Below are positions 34,967-43,594 of a stretch of 52,989 bases of DNA, piece by piece. The DNA is from Bacillota bacterium (lineage in GTDB: Bacteria; Bacillota; UBA4882; UBA8346): the NCBI GenBank assembly GCA_023415835.1, contig JAEZJK010000068.1:1-52989 (forward strand), given 5' to 3'. The position numbers and the translations under genes were made by a program. The notes beneath the pieces were generated by a model that was given only the letters and a program-made list of their open reading frames with translations, was not told the DNA's origin and made no database searches. Numbering within the stretch: position 1 is the first letter of the stretch; each line of letters starts with the position of its first letter.

Positions 34967-35730
34967 TGTTCCTCAACCCCCAGATAGGCTTCGATTACCC
35001 TTTGGTCCGATTGAATCTCCGCCGGGCTGCCGCTGGCAATGGTTATACCGTAATCCAGCACATAAATCCTTTGGGAGATATTCATTACTACATCCATATG
35101 ATGTTCAATCATAAAGATGGTTAAATCGTATTCATCGTGGATTTCTTTAATAAACTGGGTTAAATCATCGGCTTCCTTGGGATTCATACCTGCAGCCGGT
35201 TCATCCAAGAGCATCAGTTTTGGCCTGGTTGCCAGGGCCCTGGCAATTTCCAAGCGGCGCTGCAACCCATAAGGAAGCGAATTAGCCAGGTCATTAAGGT
35301 GATTTTTTAACCCCACCCTTTCCAGTAAAGCAATGGATTTTTGGGTCATCATTTCTTCTTCAGCGCGATAACGTGGCAGTTTAGCTATAGTTTCAATAAA
35401 TCCCGCTTTTAAATGGGTGTGGTTGGCAATTAACACATTCTCCAACACGCTGAGGCCTTTAAATAACCTGATATTTTGAAAGGTACGGGCAATACCTAGC
35501 TTGGTAATTAAATCCGGCCTCATGCCGGTTATATCTTGATCCTTAAAAACGATCCGGCCCAGGGTAGGTTTATAGACACCGGTGATCATGTTAAAGACGG
35601 TGGTCTTACCGGCTCCGTTCGGGCCGATTAAGGCCACAATCTCACCCCGGTTTAATTCTAAGCCCATGTCTTTTACTGCGGTTAAACCGCCAAATTGCAT
35701 GGTAATATTTTCAATTTTAAGTAACGGCAT
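34960..35730 (-). CDS. livG: Branched-chain amino acid ABC transporter ATP-binding protein LivG
   Basis: 256 aa, with Walker A GPNGAGKTT, TFQNIRLFKGLSVLENV, the signature LPYGLQRRLEIARALA and Walker B LMLLDEPAAGMNPKEA, all typical of LivG. The loop TGMRPDLITKLGIARTFQN, seen in two parts, is family standard. Its first base coincides with the last base of livM, and its end overlaps the livF start. Confidence 0.95.
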   Translation of the reverse strand: MPLLKIENITMQFGGLTAVKDMGLELNRGEIVALIGPNGAGKTTVFNMITGVYKPTLGRIVFKDQDITGMRPDLITKLGIARTFQNIRLFKGLSVLENVLIANHTHLKAGFIETIAKLPRYRAEEEMMTQKSIALLERVGLKNHLNDLANSLPYGLQRRLEIARALATRPKLMLLDEPAAGMNPKEADDLTQFIKEIHDEYDLTIFMIEHHMDVVMNISQRIYVLDYGITIASGSPAEIQSDQRVIEAYLGVEEQC

Positions 35731-36803
35731 CAGTTCGCCTTACCCCCTTTAACCAAAGGCCCCTTCCGAAAACGGCCAAACGGGGGCTTCCAATTTAAAA
35801 GCTTTTCCCAGCTAAATTCGTTATTCCCCATCAATCCATGCCGGTAGAATATTACAACCACCATTAATAAAGCAGAAAAAACCACCGTCCGCATTCCTAC
35901 TTTGCCGTTGATCACCATGAAACCGAGGTTGATCGTTTCATCTAAGAACCGTAACACTTCATTGGCGATAGTGACAATAAATGCGGAAATGATACTGCCG
36001 GTGATGCTTCCCATTCCGCCCAACACGATAATGAGCAAGATATTAAAAGTAAACATGAAGCTGAACATCCTAGGGTCGATAGTGCCTAATAAGTTTCCCA
36101 GCAGCCCGCCGCCGATACCCGCAAAAAACGCGCCCGTAACAAACGCTAGGTTTTTGTGGCGTGAAAGATTAATTCCCATACTTTCAGCGGCGATTTCATC
36201 CTCGCGAATCGCTTTAAAAGCTCTCCCATAACTGCTATTGATTAGGGACATCAAAATAACCGCCGTTATAGCCGCCCCTCCAAAACTCCACCAAAGATTA
36301 GTGACCGCCGGGATTCCTTTTAAACCTAACGCGCCATTGGTTATACTTTGCGTATTGGTAAAAATGACCCTGATAATTTCGGCAAAACCCAAAGTGGCGA
36401 TGGCTAGGTAATCTCCTTTTAACCTCAAAGCCGGCGCACCAATTAAAAATCCAACCAAAGCCGCAAAAAAGCCTCCTAGTAAGAGCGCCGCCGGGAATGG
36501 CAATGCCATTGCATCAAGGGGTTTGACCAAGGGTACCATATAAAAAATTTGAGCTTTTACCGACGGCGACATGGTTAGAAGGGCGGTAGTATAAGCCCCT
36601 ACAGCCATAAAACCGGCGTGCCCCAATGAAAACAGTCCGGTAAAACCGTTAATCAAATTCATGCTCATTCCCAGAATGGCGTAAATCGCACAAACGTTAA
36701 GGATGCGGACTATATAAAGGTCCAAAAATTTTTCAGCTACAAATAAAAAGAGCGCCAATGACAGTAAGGCAATTAACGTCAAGATCCGGTCTCTCTGTCC
36801 CAT
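35730..36803 (-). CDS. livM: Branched-chain amino acid ABC transporter permease LivM
   Basis: A 357-aa permease with about ten hydrophobic segments. The LivM hallmarks are YAILGMSMNLINGFTGLFSL near residue 40, LRLKGDYLAIATLGFAEIIR near 125, SSYGRAFKAIREDEIAAESM near 190 and VLGGMGSITGSII near 262. The C-terminus has an extended basic, proline-rich cytoplasmic tail (from about residue 330). It follows livH after a 3-bp gap. Confidence 0.94.
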   Translation of the reverse strand: MGQRDRILTLIALLSLALFLFVAEKFLDLYIVRILNVCAIYAILGMSMNLINGFTGLFSLGHAGFMAVGAYTTALLTMSPSVKAQIFYMVPLVKPLDAMALPFPAALLLGGFFAALVGFLIGAPALRLKGDYLAIATLGFAEIIRVIFTNTQSITNGALGLKGIPAVTNLWWSFGGAAITAVILMSLINSSYGRAFKAIREDEIAAESMGINLSRHKNLAFVTGAFFAGIGGGLLGNLLGTIDPRMFSFMFTFNILLIIVLGGMGSITGSIISAFIVTIANEVLRFLDETINLGFMVINGKVGMRTVVFSALLMVVVIFYRHGLMGNNEFSWEKLLNWKPPFGRFRKGPLVKGGKAN

Positions 36804-36806
36804 GGG

Positions 36807-37700
36807 TCACACCTTCTCCGTAAGTTTTTCACCTATGATTCCGGTAGGCTTATATAATAAAATTACTATTAACAAAACAAAGGCAAAGGCGTCACGGTAT
36901 CCGGTTAAATCAGGCAAGAAGGCGATTAGCATAATCTCTCCGATACCGAGGATAAAACCGCCGATCACCGCCCCTTTGATATTTCCAATTCCTCCGATTA
37001 CTGCGGCTATAAAACACTTGAGTCCCGGTATCACACCCATTAATGGGGCAATTTGCGGAAACTTCAACCCCCACATGATTCCGCCTATCGCCGCCAGAGC
37101 CGATCCCAGGCCAAAAGTGGCCAGGATTGTCCGATCAACATTCACTCCCATAACCCGGGCAGTTTCATGATCCTTGGAGACCGCACGCATCGCCATTCCG
37201 GCCTTGGTTTTATTAATCAGGTATAAAAGGCAAATCAGGCAAATAATTGCGACTACCGGTATATAAAAGGTTAATTTCTGAATCGAAACCGTACCGATTT
37301 GGACTACGTCGGTAAAGGCCTTCGGGGTTGGAAAAGGTTTGGGTACCCCGCCAAAAAGTACGGTCGTCAAATTTTCTAAAAGAAAGGAAGCTCCAATCGC
37401 CGAAATCAAGATGGAAATCTTAGGGGCATCCCGCAGCGGCCGGTAAGCGGTGATTTCCACCGCCATACCCAATAACGCGGTAAGTACAATCACAATCGGA
37501 AAGGTTACATACCAAGGGAACCCAAAGGTTACTACTCCAAAAAACGCAAAATAGGTAGCCATCATAAAAATATCGCCATGAGCAAAGTTGATCAAACGTA
37601 AAATCCCATAGACCATGGTATAACCGATGGCGATCAAGGCGTAAAGGCTACCCAATGAAACCCCATTCGAAAGGTGTTGCGCAAAAAGGTCGAAGGTCAT
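36807..37700 (-). CDS. livH: Branched-chain amino acid ABC transporter permease LivH
   Basis: A 297-aa permease starting MTFDLFAQHLSNGVSLGSLY at the ATG at 37700, which follows GGTGGTG; an ATG at 37727 would add nine residues. The LivH signatures are ALIAIGYTMVYGILRLINFA, HGDIFMMATYFAFF, the loop KAGMAMRAVSKDHETARVMG and AAVIGGIGNIKGAVIGGFIL. It pairs with LivM. The gene lies about 160 bp downstream of the binding-protein gene, with a hairpin between. Confidence 0.94.
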   Translation of the reverse strand: MTFDLFAQHLSNGVSLGSLYALIAIGYTMVYGILRLINFAHGDIFMMATYFAFFGVVTFGFPWYVTFPIVIVLTALLGMAVEITAYRPLRDAPKISILISAIGASFLLENLTTVLFGGVPKPFPTPKAFTDVVQIGTVSIQKLTFYIPVVAIICLICLLYLINKTKAGMAMRAVSKDHETARVMGVNVDRTILATFGLGSALAAIGGIMWGLKFPQIAPLMGVIPGLKCFIAAVIGGIGNIKGAVIGGFILGIGEIMLIAFLPDLTGYRDAFAFVLLIVILLYKPTGIIGEKLTEKV

Positions 37701-37833
37701 AAAAACACCACCAAAAATAGATTTCAAACCATGCCTCTTTTTTATAAAAAGGAGAACCCGGGACTCAAAACCGAGAGGGTTCAGCCCGCTTCGAAATTCC
37801 GGTCCCAGGTTCTAAATTCGAGCATTGATTGAA

Positions 37834-37855
37834 TCTCCCGCATCAAATCGGGAGA
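37834..37855 (-). terminator. Hairpin between livK and livH
   Basis: TCTCCCG and CGGGAGA (37834-37840/37849-37855) form a 7-bp stem with an 8-nt loop just after the binding-protein stop (minus strand). There is no T-tract, so it is more likely an mRNA-stabilising hairpin or weak attenuator than a full terminator. The rest of the 130-bp spacer has further GAACC/GGTTC pairing. Confidence 0.5.
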
Positions 37856-37858
37856 CTC

Positions 37859-39004
37859 CTATTTGGTCTCGATTGTATCCAGGTAAGTGAATTTGCCGCC
37901 TTTAACCTGTTTGATAACGGCATTTTTGACTGCGTTACGATCGGCGTCAAGGGTAATGATACCGGCAGCGCCTGGGAAGTTCTCGGTTCTTGCCAATTCT
38001 TCCCTGATTTTTACTCTATCGGTGGAACCAGCCCGCTTAATCGCATCTAGGATCAGGATATAAGCATCGTAGCCCAATGCCGTAACCGCAGCCGGCTCTT
38101 TTTGATATGCCTTCCGATATTCGTCGAGGAATTTCTGGGACTCACTGGTTATCGGTTTTTCAGTAGCAAAGAAGGTAGAGAAAACTGCGCCCTCAACCCC
38201 TTCTTTTCCGATGTCCAAGAATTCTTGGGTTTCCCAAGTGTCGCCGCCAATGATCGGGCAGGCAATCCCCAACTTCCGGGCTTGACTAATCACCAAAGCC
38301 GATTCGGTAAAGTTGCCGGGAGCGAAAATAACATCCGGTTTCTTGGCTTTAATATTGGTGAGTTGCGCTGAAAAATCCTGGTCTCCGGTATTATAATTGG
38401 CTACAGCTACGATACACTTGGAATCATTGGTTAACTTCTTAAAGCTTTCGGTGAAGAAATTGGCCAAACCAACCGCGTAATCATTGGAAACTTCCTGGAC
38501 AATAGCGGCTTTTTTAGCGTTTAGTTTACTGAAAGCATAATTGGCCATCACCGTGCCCTGGAAAGGATCGATAAAGCAAACCCGGAAGTAGTATTCATTA
38601 TCTTTAGTTACCAACGGGTTGGTGCAGGAAGCGCCTACCGCCGGGACTTTCCTTTTCTTGACAATATCCCCGGCAGCCATTGACAATGAGCTTCCCCAAC
38701 TGCCGATGATGGCGGTGACTTTCTCTTTCTCAACTAAACGCGCCGCAGCGGTCGCCGCTTCAACTTTATCGGATTTGTTGTCGGCGATTACTAACTCAAC
38801 TTTTTTGCCGAGGACTTCCGGATAGAGTTGGTTGGCAAGTTTAATCCCTTCAACCTCCAACTGCCCTCCGGCCGCATTGGCCCCGGTAATTGGTTCAAAA
38901 ACACCGATCTTAATGACATTACTTGGGGTTTTTTCCCCGCAACCGGTTAAAACCAAAGCGCTAACCATCAAGATTGTAACTAAAACCAAAACCGTGCGTT
39001 TCAT
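37859..39004 (-). CDS. livK: Branched-chain amino acid binding lipoprotein (LivJ/LivK-like)
   Basis: 381 aa with a lipoprotein signal (MKRT, a hydrophobic core, lipobox ALVLTGC, mature Cys near residue 22). The periplasmic-binding domain of the Leu/Ile/Val family follows: IGVFEPITGANAAGGQLEVE, GIKLANQLYPEVLGKKVELV, IIGSWGSSLSMAAGDI and GGDTWETQEF. Specificity within the family (leucine, isoleucine, valine or other amides and acids) cannot be read from sequence. It is the first gene of the operon. Confidence 0.92.
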   Translation of the reverse strand: MKRTVLVLVTILMVSALVLTGCGEKTPSNVIKIGVFEPITGANAAGGQLEVEGIKLANQLYPEVLGKKVELVIADNKSDKVEAATAAARLVEKEKVTAIIGSWGSSLSMAAGDIVKKRKVPAVGASCTNPLVTKDNEYYFRVCFIDPFQGTVMANYAFSKLNAKKAAIVQEVSNDYAVGLANFFTESFKKLTNDSKCIVAVANYNTGDQDFSAQLTNIKAKKPDVIFAPGNFTESALVISQARKLGIACPIIGGDTWETQEFLDIGKEGVEGAVFSTFFATEKPITSESQKFLDEYRKAYQKEPAAVTALGYDAYILILDAIKRAGSTDRVKIREELARTENFPGAAGIITLDADRNAVKNAVIKQVKGGKFTYLDTIETK

Positions 39005-39162
39005 TCTTCTCCCCCTCTTTATTTTTTAAGAACGATTCAAATCGTTCCATTGCGCAAAAATACGTTTTTCGAGAATCGCCTATTGCATTTATAAAATCGA
39101 TGGATCTTGCAACCTAATACACTATTAATTCCCATATTAATACTACACCATTTTCTGGTTCT

Positions 39163-39191
39163 TGTATAGACAAACTAATTTTGTATGACAA
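39163..39191 (-). promoter_or_regulatory. Candidate livK operon promoter
   Basis: On the minus strand TTGTCA (39191-39186), a 17-bp spacer and TATACA (39168-39163) form a good sigma-A promoter about 160 bp upstream of livK. The two boxes lie in imperfect direct repeats on the plus strand (TTGTATAGACAA at 39162 and TTGTATGACAA at 39181, 19 bp apart). Confidence 0.65.
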
Positions 39192-39287
39192 TATAATTTA
39201 GGTATAAATAATTTATTTCTGCTTTTCTAAGGCTGGTTTCCAAATGATCCGTCGTAATTTAGCCCTTTCGCCTATTCTTTCTTTTTA

Positions 39288-39317
39288 TTGAACCTAACAG
39301 GCTATTTCGCTTATAAT
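39288..39317 (+). promoter_or_regulatory. Candidate promoter of the flavoprotein gene
   Basis: TTGAAC (39288-39293) and TATAAT (39312-39317) are 18 bp apart, 55 bp before the ATG at 39372. The rest of the 367-bp divergent region between livK and this gene (39005-39371) has no gene. Confidence 0.6.
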
Positions 39318-39371
39318 GGAATTAATATGGTAAGCCCATTTGATTTTCAAGCCGAACAGGAGTGATTGACA

Positions 39372-39941
39372 ATGAAAGTAATTGCCTTTAACGGCAGCCC
39401 GCATCAGAACGGCAACACAGCTATACTAATTAACCGGGTATTGGCTGCGTTGCGCAGACATGATATTGATACCGAAATGGTTCATGTTGGCGGGCAAGCA
39501 TTACGGGGTTGCAGGGCCTGCGGCTGGTGCGGCCAGAACCCAGTCAGAAAATGCGTCCTTAGCGATGATCTATTTAATGAATGCCTTAATAAAATGGTGG
39601 CTGCGGACGGCATCATCATCGGATCCCCAACCTATTACGCCAACATGACCGCGGAGACCAAAGCCTTAATTGATCGGGCAGGTTCTGTGACCCGTAGGAA
39701 CGGGTTCCTCTTGCAACGGAAAGCCGGAGCCGCAGTGGTCGCTCTTCGGCGAGCAGGAGGGATTAATACCTTCAATGCCATTAATGATTTCTTCTTAATC
39801 AATCAAATGATCGTTCCTGGATCCAGCTATTGGAACCTAGGAATGGGAAATGTCAATTCTGATGATGAAGGCTTTAAAACCATGGAAACCTTGGCGGAAA
39901 ACATGGCCTGGTTGTTAAAACTGATTAAGTCAGCGCAGTAA
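39372..39941 (+). CDS. Iron-sulfur flavoprotein / NADPH-dependent FMN reductase family
   Basis: 189 aa from the ATG at 39372, which follows AGGAGTGATT. The flavodoxin-like fold shows the FMN-phosphate loop FNGSPHQNGNTAIL (about 6-19) and GSPTYYANMTAETKALIDR (about 82-100). Between them RGCRACGWCGQNPVRKC gives C-x2-C-x2-C-x7-C, the compact cluster motif of archaeal and clostridial Isf proteins, so a [4Fe-4S] cluster near the flavin is likely. Isf-type proteins pass electrons from ferredoxin and in some cases reduce oxygen or peroxide. The next gene, 30 bp downstream, is a frameshifted nitroreductase, so the pair may once have been a small redox operon. Confidence 0.85.
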   Translation: MKVIAFNGSPHQNGNTAILINRVLAALRRHDIDTEMVHVGGQALRGCRACGWCGQNPVRKCVLSDDLFNECLNKMVAADGIIIGSPTYYANMTAETKALIDRAGSVTRRNGFLLQRKAGAAVVALRRAGGINTFNAINDFFLINQMIVPGSSYWNLGMGNVNSDDEGFKTMETLAENMAWLLKLIKSAQ

Positions 39942-39970
39942 GTAAAAACAGACAGGAGTGAGAACACCCG

Positions 39971-40488
39971 GTGGAGTTTTATGATCTAATTAATAGGCGC
40001 GAAAGCACTCGCAGCTATGATCCAGCCCGTAAAGTCGGGCACGAAGCCCTCAACCGGATCCTGGAAGCGGCCGGATGGCTCCTTCCGCGGTAAATCTGCA
40101 GCCATGGAAATTCTGGGTGATTGAATCTCAGGAGATGTTGGGAAAAGTCCGATCCTGCTATAACCGGCCCTGGTTTCAGGATGCGCCGCAAATTTTGATT
40201 GTGGTTGGAAATATTGATGAAGCTTGGGTCAGGAAATACGATGGCTATAACTCATTGGAGACCGATTTGGCCATTGCCATGTGTCATTTGATTTTAGCTG
40301 CGGAAAACGAAGGAGTGGCCACTTGTTGGATCGAGGCTTTTCAGCCGGAACAGTTAAAAGAGGCCCTTGGCCTCAAAGAAAATGAACGGGTTTTTGCCAT
40401 CACTCCGCTTGGTTATCCTAGGGAAGGGTTTACTAAGCGCAACGACAAACAGCGTAAGCCATTGGATGAAATTGTCCGGATTATTTAA
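39971..40488 (+). pseudogene. Nitroreductase-family protein, frameshifted
   Basis: From the GTG at 39971 the frame reads VEFYDLINRRESTRSYDP and ALNRILEAAGW, then stops at a TAA at 40082-40084. A shift of one base near 40068-40075 restores the family sequence RMAPSAVNLQPWKFWVI and continues to 40488 (ICHLILAAENEGVATCWIEAF-like stretch and ITPLGYP at the end). Together these make a normal-length nitroreductase of about 172 residues; the FMN-binding RxSxR and PSAxNxQPW motifs lie on opposite sides of the break. A single missing base explains it. It could be a real inactivating mutation or a sequencing error. No slippery heptamer or strong stem suggests programmed frameshifting. Confidence 0.88.
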
Positions 40489-40565
40489 CCGGGATCAGGT
40501 TAAACGGATTTCACAGATTGTACGCCATTTCTCCATGTGAAAATATAGAAACCGGGAGCACCCTT

Positions 40566-41189
40566 ATGTTCAATTTAATTGATCTGTCCCATTTAATCGA
40601 AGGCCAAATGCCGACTTACCCTGGAGATTTATCAACACAGTTGTTAAAAACCAAAACTTTTGAAACGGATGGTTTTACTAACTATCAATTAGAGATCGGC
40701 ATGCATTCCGGGACCCACCTTGACGGGCCGATGCATCTTACCGGACAAACCAAATTCATCTCCGAGCTACCTCCGGAGTCATTCTATGGCGAGGGTTGCT
40801 TGCTCGATGTCCGGGGTGAACGGGTAATTGGAATGAAGGATCACTACCGCTCCAAGATTATTGACCGAAGCATCGTCTTATTTTATACCGGTTATGATCA
40901 AAAATACGGGACTGACGAATATTATACCGGGCACCCCGAAATTCACCCCGAATTAGCCGAATTCTTAATCGCCAAACAGGCCAAAATAATTGGAATGGAT
41001 CTCCCATCTCCGGATTTGGCTCCATATCCGATCCATAAAAAGCTCCTGGACTATCAGGTTTTAATCTTGGAAAACCTGACTAATCTAGGATCCTTGCTGA
41101 AGGCGGAACAATTTGAAGTGATGGCCTTTCCGCTTAAGATTAAGGCAGATAGCTCCCCGCTCCGAGTATTAGCAAAAATTATCAAGTAG
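40566..41189 (+). CDS. Cyclase-family metal hydrolase (kynurenine formamidase-like)
   Basis: 207 aa from the ATG at 40566, after GGGAG. The family opening LIDLSHLIEGQMPTYPGD and the metal-binding motif HSGTHLDGP (about 53-61, His-x3-His-x-Asp) are intact. A second conserved region is IIGMDLPSPDL near residue 141. Members hydrolyse amides such as N-formylkynurenine or isatin. No kynurenine pathway gene is in the window, so the substrate is unknown. It follows the nitroreductase remnant by 77 bp on the same strand and converges with the FAH-family gene. Confidence 0.85.
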   Translation: MFNLIDLSHLIEGQMPTYPGDLSTQLLKTKTFETDGFTNYQLEIGMHSGTHLDGPMHLTGQTKFISELPPESFYGEGCLLDVRGERVIGMKDHYRSKIIDRSIVLFYTGYDQKYGTDEYYTGHPEIHPELAEFLIAKQAKIIGMDLPSPDLAPYPIHKKLLDYQVLILENLTNLGSLLKAEQFEVMAFPLKIKADSSPLRVLAKIIK

Positions 41190-41256
41190 TCAACTATCTC
41201 CCTTCCGGAGTAACCGCAAGCATAAAAAAAGCAGACAGGCTGAACATTCAGCACCC

Positions 41257-41285
41257 TTGCCTATTACTCCCTATTGCCTACTACC
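41257..41285. repeat. Degenerate TTGCCTATT-type intergenic repeat, copy 1
   Basis: TTGCCTATTACTCCC is followed by TATTGCCTACTACC in the convergent gap between the cyclase and FAH-family genes. CTATTGCCTACT (41271-41282) recurs exactly at 44512-44523, and looser versions lie near 12530 and 47311. It is a short, imperfect tandem pattern without coding sense. Confidence 0.5.
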
Positions 41286-41301
41286 TAAGAATTTGATCAG
41301 C

Positions 41302-42189
41302 TCATACCCGTTTTTCGTTAATAACCGGATTAATTAATTCCCCAACTTGTTCGATGATCACCTTCACCTCATCCCCGTGTTTCAAAAACACCGGTGGTTT
41401 TCTGGCAAAACCGACTCCGGGCGGGGTGCCGGTGGCGATGATATCTCCCGTTTCTAAGGTGAATAGTTGGGAAAGAAATGCAATCAGGCGCGGTATATTA
41501 AAAATGAGCTTATCGGTGGAAGAATCCTGCATTATTTTACCGTTTAGCGATAGGCTAATCTTCAACTGGTACGGGTCCGGTATTTCATCCTTGGTTACAA
41601 TATATGGCCCTAATGGGGCAAAGGTATCCAGCGCCTTCCCTTTAATCCACTGACCCCCGCGGAACTGTAAGTCCCTAGCGCTGACATCGTTAAAAGCGGT
41701 ATATCCGGCCACATGCTCCATAGCTTCAGCTTCCGGAATATGTTTGCCCGGTTTGCCGATGATCACTGCCAGTTCCGCTTCGTAATCGATTTGATCCGAA
41801 ACCGGGGGGATGACAATCGCTTCTCTCGGACCGACTATTGAAGACTTGAACTTACAGAAAAAAACTGGCTCCTCGGGAACGGCCATTTTCGATTCGGCGG
41901 CGTGATCATTATAATTCAGCCCGATACAAATGATCTTATCCGGATCTGCCAGCGGAGGCAGTACTATTAAACCGCCCAACGGATAACCGATGTAATTTCC
42001 CTTAGCCGCTTCCAACATTGCGGCAAGGTCGTTAAGATGCGAAAGTAAAGGCCGCATTTTGGAAAAGACTGCTCCAAACTTCTGAAACTCAGGCATCACG
42101 GTTGCGGTTTTTTCAAGGTCAATTACGGTGTCGCCCTTGGCTATCCCGGCAAAAACCCGGTCTCCCATTTTAAATCTGCCTAATCTCAT
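41302..42189 (-). CDS. Fumarylacetoacetate hydrolase (FAH) family protein
   Basis: 295 aa. The N-terminal small domain (to about 80) is followed by the FAH catalytic domain: CIGLNYNDHAAES near residue 98, PPVSDQIDYEAELAVIIGK with metal-binding Glu/Asp, FNDVSARDLQ, GKALDTFAPLGPYIVT and GDIIATGTPPGVG. Family members are acylpyruvases, oxaloacetate decarboxylases/tautomerases or hydratases of dicarbonyl acids; in bacteria a role in removing harmful oxaloacetate enol or acylpyruvates is common. Nothing nearby fixes the substrate. It is monocistronic, with a 288-bp gap upstream that holds a palindromic repeat. Confidence 0.88.
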   Translation of the reverse strand: MRLGRFKMGDRVFAGIAKGDTVIDLEKTATVMPEFQKFGAVFSKMRPLLSHLNDLAAMLEAAKGNYIGYPLGGLIVLPPLADPDKIICIGLNYNDHAAESKMAVPEEPVFFCKFKSSIVGPREAIVIPPVSDQIDYEAELAVIIGKPGKHIPEAEAMEHVAGYTAFNDVSARDLQFRGGQWIKGKALDTFAPLGPYIVTKDEIPDPYQLKISLSLNGKIMQDSSTDKLIFNIPRLIAFLSQLFTLETGDIIATGTPPGVGFARKPPVFLKHGDEVKVIIEQVGELINPVINEKRV

Positions 42190-42362
42190 TGCTAAACCCC
42201 CTATCAGTGAGTGATTGTCAATCTATTATTCCATTTTCATTTTATAATCCCTTTACTCAATAAGTAAAAGTTATTTCAACTAAGCCGGGTGAAGTTTCTT
42301 TATCCAACTATTGCATTCCTAGCCTCGGATCGTGCCCGTGCCCGGCGAAGCGGCGCCCGTAC

Positions 42363-42397
42363 CCGTAATCGATTTTAAACCATTCCGCCGATTACGG
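42363..42397. repeat. Small palindromic intergenic repeat (CCGTAATCG...CGATTACGG), copy 2
   Basis: CCGTAATCG (42363-42371) and CGATTACGG (42389-42397) are perfect 9-bp arms around 17 bp. They are embedded in GTGCCCGTGCCCGG- and CCCGTACCCG-like text (about 42330-42415). It is of the same type as the element at 8294-8324. The remainder of the 42190-42477 gap contains a GGTGAAGTTTC string and no gene. Confidence 0.55.
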
Positions 42398-42454
42398 ATA
42401 TACGCGTGAGTACGAAATACTAATTCGGTTAATCTACTGTAAGCCAATTAAAAA

Positions 42455-42473
42455 ACGGGGTTTTTATCCCCGT
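42455..42473 (-). terminator. Terminator of the YabE-like gene
   Basis: ACGGGG and CCCCGT form a 6-bp stem with a 7-nt loop directly after the stop at 42478, followed on the minus strand by TTTTTTAATTGG. Confidence 0.8.
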
Positions 42474-42477
42474 CGGT

Positions 42478-43503
42478 TCATTCCAAAATATAGACTTTAA
42501 CCTTTTTCCGTCCGAACCTCAAAGCCTCTTGATATGTTTCATAACAAAGATCAATCTTGTTCCCTTTAATGGCGCCCCCGATATCGGCAGCTTCCGCTTT
42601 ACCGTATCCCTCAATATAAAGCTGGGTGCCAAGGCGAATAATTCTGGGATCTACCGCTACCACCCCATAACCGGCTTTCTTCCCGGTATAAGTATACCCG
42701 TCAGCCCACTTGCCGCAACTCTCAGGCCCCGGGTAATAGGATGTCGCTTCCATTACTTTGGCTTCGATATAACGGTAAGAACCTCGTGAAGTAACCAGGG
42801 TACGGACCACGGGTTTAGTCCCGACCACAACTATTTCGTTTACCGGGGCTTTAAGTATCTTTCTAGACAAAGTTGCCTGTTTAGTTAAAGTTTCATCATG
42901 GTAGGTCATTTGAATTTCATGTTCGGCCAGGCCGGGCTCGCCGGAGCAAATGGTTTTTCTTACGCCCCGTTCCATGCTTTTATCGCTGCGGTATTCGGTT
43001 TCGGGGTTAACCGTCACTTGTTTAGTGATAATCTCAGTACGGACTTTGACTATCTTTACTGTTTCATTGGGCTTAATCACCGTCTCCAGGCCCGGTTTAA
43101 TAATATCGTCGCCGTCAAATTCGATCTTGGCCTTGGCCAATACCTCTTTAACCGGCCGGGCGATGGTATAAAAATCGGTAGTTTTACCTCCAACGGTTAT
43201 GTGAACCCTGAAAGACCTGATTACCTCAATTTTGGTATTTTCTCGAATAGCATCAGAGAGGGCTGGCCTTACTTCATCACCCTGTTTTAGGGTTACCTTT
43301 TTTTCATGAAGCACTTTGGCCACGGTTGGGCTAAAGGTCTTCCAGTGATACTTATGCCCGTCGACCGTCAATTCCACCCGATCAAGGGCCAGGGTGTAAT
43401 AGATTAAACCGGTTAATAATAAAGTTAAGGTAACCGCTGAGCAAATAAATAAATAGTGGTAGTTCTTTTTCTCCCAACGGCTCGATATGACTTTTAACCT
43501 CAT
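42478..43503 (-). CDS. YabE-like cell-wall protein with DUF348, G5 and 3D domains
   Basis: 341 aa from the ATG at 43503, which follows GGAGGGACAGA; the longer frame upstream overlaps the radical SAM gene and is not credible. A cytoplasmic KVISSRWEKKNYH stretch and one transmembrane segment (about 17-38) precede two DUF348 repeats (VELTVDGHKYHWKTFSPTVA, and VHITVGGKTTDFYTIARPVK), a G5 domain (about 150-235) and a C-terminal 3D domain (about 250-341) with VVAVDPRIIRLGTQLYI, KAEAADIGGAIKG and KIDLCY carrying the three Asp. The 3D domain resembles the lytic transglycosylase MltA core, and such proteins act on peptidoglycan (YabE, resuscitation factors). In Bacillus, yabE also lies just after tatD, so context agrees. 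Confidence 0.9.
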   Translation of the reverse strand: MRLKVISSRWEKKNYHYLFICSAVTLTLLLTGLIYYTLALDRVELTVDGHKYHWKTFSPTVAKVLHEKKVTLKQGDEVRPALSDAIRENTKIEVIRSFRVHITVGGKTTDFYTIARPVKEVLAKAKIEFDGDDIIKPGLETVIKPNETVKIVKVRTEIITKQVTVNPETEYRSDKSMERGVRKTICSGEPGLAEHEIQMTYHDETLTKQATLSRKILKAPVNEIVVVGTKPVVRTLVTSRGSYRYIEAKVMEATSYYPGPESCGKWADGYTYTGKKAGYGVVAVDPRIIRLGTQLYIEGYGKAEAADIGGAIKGNKIDLCYETYQEALRFGRKKVKVYILE

Positions 43504-43594
43504 TCTGTCCCTCCCGGAGCTTAAATTGGCGCGCTTAATCCGGAACCATGTTATATTTTCTCTATTTGACCAGCTCGATCCTGCCTTATAATGT

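Noticed and set aside
40060..40090. Programmed ribosomal frameshift in the nitroreductase
   Set aside because: No slippery heptamer or downstream pseudoknot, and nitroreductases are not known to use it. A single-base deletion or sequencing error is more likely.
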